Below are positions 41,235-48,269 of a stretch of DNA of 64,000 nucleotides, piece by piece. The notes under the pieces are model-generated. The model was not told where the DNA came from. It saw only the letters and a list, made by a program, of their open reading frames with translations, and ran no database searches. The first letter of the stretch is position 1. The number at the start of each line of letters is the position of its first letter. The position numbers and the translations under genes are program-made. The DNA comes from Candidatus Cybelea septentrionalis. Lineage in GTDB: Bacteria; Vulcanimicrobiota; Vulcanimicrobiia; Vulcanimicrobiales; Vulcanimicrobiaceae. The stretch covers positions 148,025 to 212,024 of the forward strand of contig PMHJ01000034.1 of NCBI GenBank assembly GCA_003158175.1, written 5' to 3'.

Positions 41235-42911
41235 ATGCTCTTACGGCTCGAAATTGAGAACTACGGCCTGATCGCGCGCGCGGGCGTTGAGTTCTCGGAA
41301 GGTGCGACGATCTTCACGGGCGAGACGGGCTCCGGCAAGACGATGCTGCTCGGCGCTCTTGACTTCGCGCTAGGCGCGCGAGCCGGTCCCGACGCGGTGC
41401 GACGCGGCACGCGCGGCGCGACGGTTACGATCTCATTCGAGCCGGACGATTCGTTGCGGGCGCGCCTCGACGCCGATGGCTTCGAGCTGGACCCCGGCGA
41501 AGAAGCCAGCATCGTTCGTGAGATAACCGAGGCCGGACGCTCGAGCGTGCGCGTCAACGGGCGGCCGTCTACGGCCGGATACGTTCGCGAAGTCGGCGGT
41601 GCCATTGTGGAGCTGGTTGGACAGCACGAAGCCCAGCGTCTTCTCTCGCCGGCCTATCATTTGGATCTCCTCGATCGGTTCGCCGGTGAGCCTGAGATCG
41701 CTCTGCGCGAGGCGGTAAGTGCGGCCTATGCTTCGGCGCAAGCCTCGGCGCAATCGCTCGAGCGTCTGACCGGCGACGAACGCGATGCACGCGAACGGTA
41801 TGACGAAGCGCTCTTGGTTGCGGGCGAGATCGAAGACGCGCGGCTCGACCCGGCGCAGCTCGAGCGAATGCGCGAACGGCGCGCGTATCTGGATAACGTC
41901 GAGCGCATTGCCGTAGCGCTGGCTGCCACGCACGAAGCCTTGACGCGGAACGAGTCGGCCGCGACCCAAGCGCTCGGGACGGCCGCCGCCGCGCTAACCG
42001 GCATCGCAAAGTTTGGCGAAAGCTTGCGCGAGATGGCGCAGCGCGCGGGCGCGCTGCAGACCGACGCCGGCGAACTCGCGGCCGATGTCGCTCGCGAACT
42101 GGAATCGACCGAGTTCGATCCGGCAGAGCTCGAAGCGATCAATTCGCGGCTCGCTCTGATCGAACGTTTGCAACGGCGCTACGGCGGAGATCTCGACGAG
42201 GTCATCGAGCGCGCTCGCCGCGCACGACAGACGATCGAAGAGTTCGAGAACCGCGACGACCTCCTGGAGCGGTTGCGCGCGGAGGCGGAGGCGGCCACGC
42301 GCAAGCTCGAGAGCCTCGCCCAATCGCTCACTAAGGCTCGTCGAAAAGCCGCGGCCGCTCTTGGCAAACGGGTGGTTGCGGAGTTTGGCGAGATCGCGCT
42401 GGGTTCCGGGCGCTTCGAGGTCGACGTGCAAGGCTTGGAACGGATTGGAGCGCTGGGTGCGGACCGCGTGGAGTTCCTCTTTGCCGCGAACGCCGGCGAA
42501 ACGGCGCGGCCGATTGCGCGCGTTGCCTCGGGAGGCGAACTATCGCGCGTTTTGCTTGCGGTCGTCGTCGCGCTTGCGCAATCGCGTAACTCGTTCGAAG
42601 CGTTGATCTTTGACGAAATCGACGCCGGAATCGGTGGTGCTACCGCAACGGCGGTGGGCGCGCGGATCGGAGAGCTTGCGCGACGAGGGCAGATCGTTTG
42701 CGTCACCCATTTGGCGCAGATCGCAACGTGGGCCGACCGTCACTACGTTCTCGATAAGATCGAACGCGGCAGCGAAACGACGATTGCCGTGCGCGAGCTC
42801 GACGGCCCTACGGAGCGCGAAGCGGAAATCGCGCGAATGCTTTCGGGTGAGACGCACGACGTCGCCCTGCGCCACGCCCGCGCACTACTCAAAACCGCAA
42901 AGATGACTTAG
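41235..42911 (+). CDS. recN: DNA repair protein RecN
   Basis: SMC-like ATPase acting early in double-strand-break repair. N-terminal Walker A GETGSGKTMLL, then the long coiled-coil arms (about 150-390), then the ABC signature VASGGELSRVLLAV and Walker B ALIFDEIDAGIGG with the D-loop and HLAQIA. 558 residues is normal. In many bacteria recN is in the LexA regulon; no CGAAC-N4-GTTCG box is visible in the 18 nt upstream, so it is presumably expressed from the tlyA-nadK unit. Confidence 0.96.
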   Translation: MLLRLEIENYGLIARAGVEFSEGATIFTGETGSGKTMLLGALDFALGARAGPDAVRRGTRGATVTISFEPDDSLRARLDADGFELDPGEEASIVREITEAGRSSVRVNGRPSTAGYVREVGGAIVELVGQHEAQRLLSPAYHLDLLDRFAGEPEIALREAVSAAYASAQASAQSLERLTGDERDARERYDEALLVAGEIEDARLDPAQLERMRERRAYLDNVERIAVALAATHEALTRNESAATQALGTAAAALTGIAKFGESLREMAQRAGALQTDAGELAADVARELESTEFDPAELEAINSRLALIERLQRRYGGDLDEVIERARRARQTIEEFENRDDLLERLRAEAEAATRKLESLAQSLTKARRKAAAALGKRVVAEFGEIALGSGRFEVDVQGLERIGALGADRVEFLFAANAGETARPIARVASGGELSRVLLAVVVALAQSRNSFEALIFDEIDAGIGGATATAVGARIGELARRGQIVCVTHLAQIATWADRHYVLDKIERGSETTIAVRELDGPTEREAEIARMLSGETHDVALRHARALLKTAKMT

Positions 42912-42946
42912 CTGAGAATTAGCGAGGCTGGCATAGCCCGAGCTCT
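42912..42946. terminator. Possible bidirectional terminator between recN and pyk
   Basis: 35 nt between convergent stops contain an imperfect inverted repeat (GCGAGGCT, then AGCCCGAGC; flanked by GAGA and TCTC). No T-run. Weak evidence. Confidence 0.3.
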
Positions 42947-44380
42947 CTAAGGGATCTGGTGGATCTTGAGAACGTTGGTGCCGCCGGATCCCACGGGCAT
43001 CCCCGTCGTAAAGGCAATCAAGTCGCCGGTGCTCACCAAACCCGCGCTGACCATGTGACGCTCGGTCAAGTAAAGCAGCACGTCGATTGACGAATAGGGC
43101 TCGATCAACAGCGATTCGGTGCCCCAAAGCAGTGCGAGGCGGCGCGCGACGTCGGGTTCCGGCGTCAAAGCGACGATTCGAGCCTGCGGGCGAAACGCGG
43201 CAATGTGGTGGGCGGTGTTCCCCGTGGTCGTGCCGGTGACGATATACGGCGTTTTTAGTTCGGCGCTCGCTCGAGTCGCCGCTTCGGCGATCGACGAGGC
43301 GATCGTCGGCTCCATGTTCTCCAGGCGACGGTCGCGCAAGAGCGCGTGTGGATAGTGCCGCTCGACCTCGCGTGCGATCTCGGCCATCGTGCGAACCGCT
43401 TCGGTAGGATAGCCTCCCAGCGCCGTTTCGCCGGAGAGCATTACGGCATCGGTTCCGTCGAGAATCGCATTGGCGACGTCGGTCGCCTCAGCACGTGTCG
43501 GCCGCGGCGACGTTATCATGGATTCGAGCATTTGCGTTGCCGTGACGACAGGTTTGCTGGCGCGATTACACTTCGCTATGATCTCTTTTTGGATGATCGG
43601 CACGGTTTCGATCGGCACCTCGATCCCAAGATCGCCGCGCGCGACCATGATCCCATCTGCGGCGGCGATGATGCTATCGAGCTCGGCGAGCGCTTCATGT
43701 TTTTCGATCTTGGCGATGACGGGAACGCGCAGCCCTCGTCCTGCGATGAAGTCTTTGACGATTGCGACGTCTTCGGCCGACCGCACGAACGAAATGGCGA
43801 CGTAATCCACGCCCTGATCCAACCCGAAGGCCAGAAACTCGAGATCGCGCGGCGTTACCGATGAGATGTTCAGCGAACCGTCAGAGTAGTTGATCCCCTG
43901 CGCGGAGCGAAGCTCGCCGCCGAACTCGACCGTCGTTTCGATATCCTCCGCGCTCTTTCCGACGATGAGCAGCGCGATTTGGCCGTCCTGGAGATAGAGC
44001 CGCTTGCCCACTTCGACGTCGGCCGGCAAGTCGCGATAGGTCGTGCTGACACGCTCCTTGGTTCCCGCGACCGGCTGGGTGCTGATGATGAATCGCGCGC
44101 CGCGCTCCAGCCGGATAGAAGGTGCGCCGTCGGCGAGCAATCCCGTGCGCACCTTTGGTCCGGGCAGATCTTGCAGTACCGCGGTATGAACGCCAAGCTC
44201 TCGAGAGATCTGCCGAGCGGAGCGAATTACGGCGGCGTGCTCGTCGGGGGTGCCGTGCGAAAAATTCAGGCGCAATACGTTAGCTCCGCATAAGAAGAGC
44301 GAACGCATCACGGCCGGATCGCGCGACGCCGGGCCGACGGTCGCGACGATCTTCGTGCGCTTATGCAAAATTTGTTCCAT
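42947..44380 (-). CDS. pyk: Pyruvate kinase
   Basis: Converts phosphoenolpyruvate and ADP to pyruvate and ATP. Motifs: RTKIVATVGPASRD, LRLNFSHGTPDEHA, VIAKIEKHEALAELDSII, DGIMVARGDLGIEVP, KPVVTATQMLESM and the PTRAEATDVANAILDGTDA segment. About 477 residues after choosing the internal ATG (44380) that gives MEQILHKRTKIVATVGP; the longer reading adds 19 non-conserved residues. Divergent from the Pro-rich membrane protein with a 65-nt gap. Confidence 0.96.
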   Translation of the reverse strand: MEQILHKRTKIVATVGPASRDPAVMRSLFLCGANVLRLNFSHGTPDEHAAVIRSARQISRELGVHTAVLQDLPGPKVRTGLLADGAPSIRLERGARFIISTQPVAGTKERVSTTYRDLPADVEVGKRLYLQDGQIALLIVGKSAEDIETTVEFGGELRSAQGINYSDGSLNISSVTPRDLEFLAFGLDQGVDYVAISFVRSAEDVAIVKDFIAGRGLRVPVIAKIEKHEALAELDSIIAAADGIMVARGDLGIEVPIETVPIIQKEIIAKCNRASKPVVTATQMLESMITSPRPTRAEATDVANAILDGTDAVMLSGETALGGYPTEAVRTMAEIAREVERHYPHALLRDRRLENMEPTIASSIAEAATRASAELKTPYIVTGTTTGNTAHHIAAFRPQARIVALTPEPDVARRLALLWGTESLLIEPYSSIDVLLYLTERHMVSAGLVSTGDLIAFTTGMPVGSGGTNVLKIHQIP

Positions 44381-44445
44381 CGACGAGTCAGCCTTGTGCC
44401 TTGGAACCGGCAGGCTCCTGCGGACACAGCAACGCACTTAACGCC

Positions 44446-45819
44446 GTGAAGTTCCGGCGCGATCCGCGGGACCGGCGCTATCCGGAGCGATTAGCGGGAA
44501 GCTTCCTCGCATCGCTCCTGCTGCACGTTCTGCTTGCGGCGCTGCTCTTTACGGTGCTGGTAAGCTCCTCGGAGCAAGGCGCGAACGAGACCGTTGAGGG
44601 CGGTGAAGTGATAACGCTTTCGCGGACTTCCCCAGCGGTGCTCCCGAACCAACCGGCGGCCGCGCGTGCGGTGGCGCCGGTGCCGCACGTTCCCCAGATC
44701 GCGCCGCTGCATCACGCCCCCGTGACGGCGCCGCTCGCGCAGCGCTTGCCGATCAATCGCCACGAGCTCGCAAAGTCCGCACCGACCGCGCCGCCGAATC
44801 CGCCTCCGATTCCGCAAAGCACGCCGCAACCCAACCCTCAGCCGACCCAAAATGTCGCCGAGACGCATCCCAGCTACGAAGTGCCTTCGGCGCCGGTTAG
44901 CATTCCGACGGTCGGACCGATCGCCGTTGCGTTGAAGGTGCCGCCGACCGCCGCGCCGTCACCGGCACCGTCAACCGCGCCCGTCGCCCGGGCCTCACCG
45001 AAGCCCGTGGCTCCAACGGCGCGGCCCAGCGCCAAGCCGGCGACGCCGGCCCCGGCGCTGCCAAAGCCCGTGCCGACCGCCGCCTCCATTGCGCGCGCCA
45101 CCCCGGCTCCCGTCAGTGGTGTGCCGAGTCCCAGCCCCACCAGCACGGCGGTAGTCGCGCGGACCAACGGGACTGCGCCAAAGCCCGCACCCAGCGGCGG
45201 AGCCTCCCCGGGGCCGCGCACCGGCAACGGTCCGGTTCAGAACGCTGCTCCGCAGCGTCCGATTGCCGTGCGGCCGGCGCCGTCGCCCAACGTACAACCG
45301 ACCCGCGCCCCAAGAACGCGAAGCGCGCCCAATCTCAATGCGAAGCTGCGCGCAATGCTTCCGAATAACCCCGTGAATCCGCAGAGCAAACAGTACACGC
45401 CCAGCTACTCGTTGCGCGGCCGCCTCGAGCCGACGCCGCCGCCCGAGGTCCTCGCCCGGACGAAATACGTCTACGAAGTTCGGGGAACCGGAAACGAGGA
45501 TCGCGTGAAGATGTGGGTTGTCGCTACGCGCAAGGTGGGCCCGACGACGATCTGCACGGGCTGGCTCGTGCGCTATCCGCGTGCCATAAGAGGCGGGTAC
45601 GCCGTCGCGGCGGGCCCCGATTCGACGATCGTGCACAGCAGCGCGCCGGGTGGCGCGGCAAACGGTACGCAGATCGCGATTGGTGGCGGCGGCGGCGCGC
45701 AGGCACCGCTCAGTCCGTTCGACGCGGGCATCGCGCCGATCGTGGATGGAATGATCTCGCAGGCGTGCAATGGGCGGCTCCTGGTACCCTACGCACCGTC
45801 GCCCGGTTCGTCGCCGTGA
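44446..45819 (+). CDS. Pro-rich TonB-like membrane-anchored protein
   Basis: A 457-residue protein with an N-terminal anchor (GSFLASLLLHVLLAALLFTVLV, with the TonB-type His) followed by about 270 residues of low-complexity Pro/Ala/Ser/Thr, then a folded C-terminal domain (about 300-457) with EVRGTGNEDRVKMWVV, TICTGWLVRYPRAIRGGY and a GGGGGAQ stretch. The layout is that of TonB/TolA-like proteins, but the C-terminal domain does not show the usual TonB signature. GTG 44446 is my start; earlier codons would be part of the pyk promoter region. Function unknown; an energy-transducing or envelope-spanning role is inferred from layout only. Confidence 0.75.
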   Translation: MKFRRDPRDRRYPERLAGSFLASLLLHVLLAALLFTVLVSSSEQGANETVEGGEVITLSRTSPAVLPNQPAAARAVAPVPHVPQIAPLHHAPVTAPLAQRLPINRHELAKSAPTAPPNPPPIPQSTPQPNPQPTQNVAETHPSYEVPSAPVSIPTVGPIAVALKVPPTAAPSPAPSTAPVARASPKPVAPTARPSAKPATPAPALPKPVPTAASIARATPAPVSGVPSPSPTSTAVVARTNGTAPKPAPSGGASPGPRTGNGPVQNAAPQRPIAVRPAPSPNVQPTRAPRTRSAPNLNAKLRAMLPNNPVNPQSKQYTPSYSLRGRLEPTPPPEVLARTKYVYEVRGTGNEDRVKMWVVATRKVGPTTICTGWLVRYPRAIRGGYAVAAGPDSTIVHSSAPGGAANGTQIAIGGGGGAQAPLSPFDAGIAPIVDGMISQACNGRLLVPYAPSPGSSP

Positions 45820-45836
45820 CGAAGCATCTTTCCCCC

Positions 45837-45865
45837 TTGCGTTCCGACGTAAGTCGCACTACAAT
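45837..45865 (+). promoter_or_regulatory. Strong sigma-70 promoter
   Basis: -35 TTGCGT (45837-45842), 17-nt spacer, -10 TACAAT (45860-45865). It points into the structured region before rimP. A GTG (45872) lies at the expected first transcribed base. Confidence 0.7.
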
Positions 45866-46090
45866 TTTGCGGTGCCGACATCGTCGGCCACGGTAAGAAA
45901 ACACCAAGGAGGGCGGTTGGAACCGCAAAATCCGCCGGGCTACCGAGCCCGCGAAGTACGCGCCGAGTAAAGGGCGCCCCTAGCGCGCCCACGGCGGCCG
46001 GACGATTTTCCGGCGGCGCGCCACTCGCAAGATCGGAAAACAGAACGAGGGGCCGCGCCCACGTGGGGTTGCGGCCCGTCGTCCTTTTCG
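45866..46090 (+). ncRNA. Candidate structured RNA (or leader with a short peptide)
   Basis: About 210 nt between promoter and terminator-like hairpin with many stems: 45912-45916 with 45932-45936 (or 45913-45917 with 45922-45926), GGGCT-AGCCC 45937-45950, GCGCGCC 45983-45989 with 46015-46021 enclosing GCCGGA 45997-46002 with TCCGGC 46009-46014, and 46050-46077. A frame from GTG 45872 to TAA 45970 (32 codons) also exists, with AAGGAGGG (45906-45913) inside it before a TTG at 45917. I cannot match it to 6S RNA, SRP RNA, RNase P RNA or tmRNA. Confidence 0.5.
46050..46090 (+). terminator. Terminator-like hairpin
   Basis: GGGCCGC (46050-46056) pairs with GCGGCCC (46071-46077), with a further CCCACGTGGG inside; followed by GTCGTCCTTTTCG. 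The T-run is short. It could end the upstream RNA or act as an attenuator of the rimP operon. Confidence 0.55.
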
Positions 46091-46097
46091 CTATCCT
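46069..46097 (+). promoter_or_regulatory. Candidate promoter of the rimP-nusA-infB operon
   Basis: -35 TTGCGG (46069-46074, inside the hairpin above), 17-nt spacer, -10 TATCCT (46092-46097). A stem AGCGTGGG (46118-46125) with CCCGCGCT (46132-46139) follows in the leader, directly after AAAAGGAG, resembling the leader hairpins found before rimP in other bacteria. Confidence 0.55.
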
Positions 46098-46170
46098 ATG
46101 AAGTGGATTTCAAAAGGAGCGTGGGTTTTGTCCCGCGCTTCGCTGCTTGAGAGAGCAACCATCGACGACT

Positions 46171-46701
46171 ATGAAAGGCGATATTGCAGCGGCTTTCGAG
46201 CGCGAACTGGATGCCATCGCGCATGACAAAGCTTTCGCTGGACTCGAGATCGTGCAGCATCACGCACGTTTGGTTCGTGGTGCAGCTGAACTGCGCGTGA
46301 TGATCGATGCGGCGGACGGCGCCGATCTCGTGCTCTGCGAACGACTGGCGGCGCGCATTAACGCCATCCTCGGCAGCCTAAATAATGCGGATTACAGCCT
46401 CGAGGTCGAGTCGGCGGGCCTCGACCGCCCGCTGGTGCGACCGAAGGATTACGAACGATTCACGGGTGAACGCGCACGGATCGTCACCTCGCTGACAATC
46501 AACGGCGGTAAGACGCATCGCGGCATCTTGCGCGGCTTGCGAAGAGAAACGGTAGTTCTGGAGACCGAACGGGGCGAGCTCCTGCTGCCGATGGCCGCAA
46601 TCAAATCGGCGAACTTGGAATACGACGTGCGCCTCGATCTACAACGCGACAAACAACAACGGAAACAACAGAATGGCAACGATAGAACACACGGGAACTG
46701 A
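46171..46701 (+). CDS. rimP: Ribosome maturation factor RimP
   Basis: Needed for 30S subunit assembly. The N-terminal alpha/beta domain (GLEIVQHHARLVRGAAELRV; ESAGLDRPLVRPKDYERFTG) and the C-terminal SH3-like domain (RGILRGLRRETVVLETERGE) match the family. I take ATG 46171; a TTG at 46147 would add eight residues. The basic Gln/Lys-rich C-terminus ([13 protein letters not shown]) overlaps the start of nusA by 29 nt. First gene of the translation operon running to ribF. Confidence 0.93.
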   Translation: MKGDIAAAFERELDAIAHDKAFAGLEIVQHHARLVRGAAELRVMIDAADGADLVLCERLAARINAILGSLNNADYSLEVESAGLDRPLVRPKDYERFTGERARIVTSLTINGGKTHRGILRGLRRETVVLETERGELLLPMAAIKSANLEYDVRLDLQRDKQQRKQQNGNDRTHGN

Positions 46702-47896
46702 AGACAAACTCATCGACGTTCTGCACTTCATCGCGCGGGAGCGTAACATTTCTTTCGAAATGTTGCTCGAAGCGCTCGAAGCGGCATTGCTGACCGCATA
46801 CAAACGTCATTTCGGAAGCGAGTCCAACGCGATCGTGCTCGTGGACCGCCAGAGTGGGGCCTATCGCGTCTTCCACCGGCGCAACGTCGTCGAAGAAGTT
46901 ACCGACCCCAAACTCGACATTTCCCTCAAAGAGGCCGGAAGCCCGTATCAGGTGGGCGACTTTTACGACGAAGAAGTCACACCGAAAGATTTCGGACGGA
47001 TCGCCGCGCAAACGGCTAAGCAAGTCATCGTTCAGCGCATCCGTGAGGCCGAGCGAGATACCGTTTACAATAAATACGTGCGCAAGATCAACGATCTGGT
47101 TACCGGCACCGTGCAGCGATACGAGCAACGCAATATGTACGTCGCGCTCGAAGGGCGAGACGAGGCCGTCATGTACCTCGACGAACAGGTCCCCGGCGAA
47201 GCCTACCGCATCAACGATTTCATTCGAGCCTACGTACTCGACGTCAAGAAGTCTCCAAAGGGACCGCAAGTGATCCTTTCGCGCGCGGCCGAAGGCTTAG
47301 TGCAGCGGCTTTTGGAGTTGGAAGTTCCGGAGATCGCCGACGGTACGGTAGAAATCATGGCGATCGCTCGCGATCCCGGCGGACGCTCGAAGGTCGCGGT
47401 GAAGAGCAACCGTCCCGAAGTCGATCCGATTGGCGCGTGTTTGGGTCCCAAGTCGAGTCGAATCGCGAACGTCACCGATAACCTGCGGGGAGAAAAGGTC
47501 GATATCATTCGCTACGATCAGGTTCCGGCGACCTTCATCATGAATGCGCTCGCACCCGCGAAGGTAATCGGCGTCGAGCTTTTCGAGGACGACGGCGTTG
47601 CGATGGTCATCGTTCCGGATTATCAGCTCTCCTTGGCGATCGGCCGAGACGGACAGAACGTGCGACTCGCAGCGAGATTGACCGGCTGGCGCTTAGACAT
47701 TGCCAGCGAAAGCGAGTCGACACAAGCTCGGGACCGGTACCTGGTCGAGCGGGCGGAACAGGCATCCGAGCAAACGCCGGCCGGCGAACCGGAGCAGACG
47801 GACGAAGAGACGCCCGAGGGCGAAGGAATTGATGCGGAGCTGATTCGCAAGCTCGAAGAGTTCCGGCGCGAGCGCCTGGGAAGCGACGATAGCTAA
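46673..47896 (+). CDS. nusA: Transcription elongation factor NusA
   Basis: RNA-polymerase-binding pausing and antitermination factor. Domain order: N-terminal RNAP-binding domain ([20 protein letters not shown]), S1 domain ([19 protein letters not shown] segment at about 140-200), KH1 ([33 protein letters not shown]), KH2 ([21 protein letters not shown]) and an acidic C-terminal tail. 407 residues; the C-terminal AR repeats of E. coli are absent, as in most Gram-positives. Confidence 0.96.
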   Translation: MATIEHTGTEDKLIDVLHFIARERNISFEMLLEALEAALLTAYKRHFGSESNAIVLVDRQSGAYRVFHRRNVVEEVTDPKLDISLKEAGSPYQVGDFYDEEVTPKDFGRIAAQTAKQVIVQRIREAERDTVYNKYVRKINDLVTGTVQRYEQRNMYVALEGRDEAVMYLDEQVPGEAYRINDFIRAYVLDVKKSPKGPQVILSRAAEGLVQRLLELEVPEIADGTVEIMAIARDPGGRSKVAVKSNRPEVDPIGACLGPKSSRIANVTDNLRGEKVDIIRYDQVPATFIMNALAPAKVIGVELFEDDGVAMVIVPDYQLSLAIGRDGQNVRLAARLTGWRLDIASESESTQARDRYLVERAEQASEQTPAGEPEQTDEETPEGEGIDAELIRKLEEFRRERLGSDDS

Positions 47897-48146
47897 TCCT
47901 GTTCGAACTTGCGTCGGCTGCCGCCGGCGGTTGCCACAATCCGAGCTCGACCGTTTCGTGCGTAGCGAAAAGGGCTGGCATCCGGATCGGAGCGGCCCTC
48001 GCGGCAAGCAGCCCGGACGTGGGGCCTACCTTTGTTCGCCGCAATGCATCGAGCACGCCGCGAAAAACAAGCGGTATCCGGGGCTTGGCGCGGCGGCGGT
48101 CGAATATGGTTTAATAAGGAACTCGTGGAAACAAACGGATAGATGA
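47889..48146 (+). CDS. ylxR: YlxR-family (DUF448) RNA-binding protein
   Basis: Small protein always found between nusA and infB in many lineages. Signatures: [17 protein letters not shown] at the N-terminus and [15 protein letters not shown]. No ATG, GTG or TTG lies in frame before the conserved TCVGCRRR; the first such codon (TTG 47931) would cut it off. The nearest near-cognate codon is ATA at 47889, overlapping the nusA stop, with GGGAAG six bases upstream; a +1 frameshift from nusA is the other option. About 85 residues. Probably nucleoid- or RNA-binding; B. subtilis YlxR binds RNase P RNA. Confidence 0.8.
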   Translation: MANPVRTCVGCRRRLPQSELDRFVRSEKGWHPDRSGPRGKQPGRGAYLCSPQCIEHAAKNKRYPGLGAAAVEYGLIRNSWKQTDR

Positions 48147-48269
48147 TGCCGCGTCGCGACAACGCCCTCGTATGAGGGCCAACCTTTGATTACCTAGCGG
48201 AGCCAAGCCGTCGGTTGGGGCTCCGCGCACTCCAACTGATGATAGGACTCGGGTGCCCTGCGCTCGAGA
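48147..48269 (+). promoter_or_regulatory. Leader between ylxR and infB
   Basis: 123 nt with a stem GCGGAGCC (48197-48204) to GGCTCCGC (48219-48226). No T-run, so more likely a structured leader or pause site than a terminator. Confidence 0.4.

Noticed and set aside
44930..45320. GC-rich low-complexity region as a repeat array or CRISPR-like array
   Set aside because: No regular repeat-spacer unit; it encodes a Pro/Ala-rich linker.
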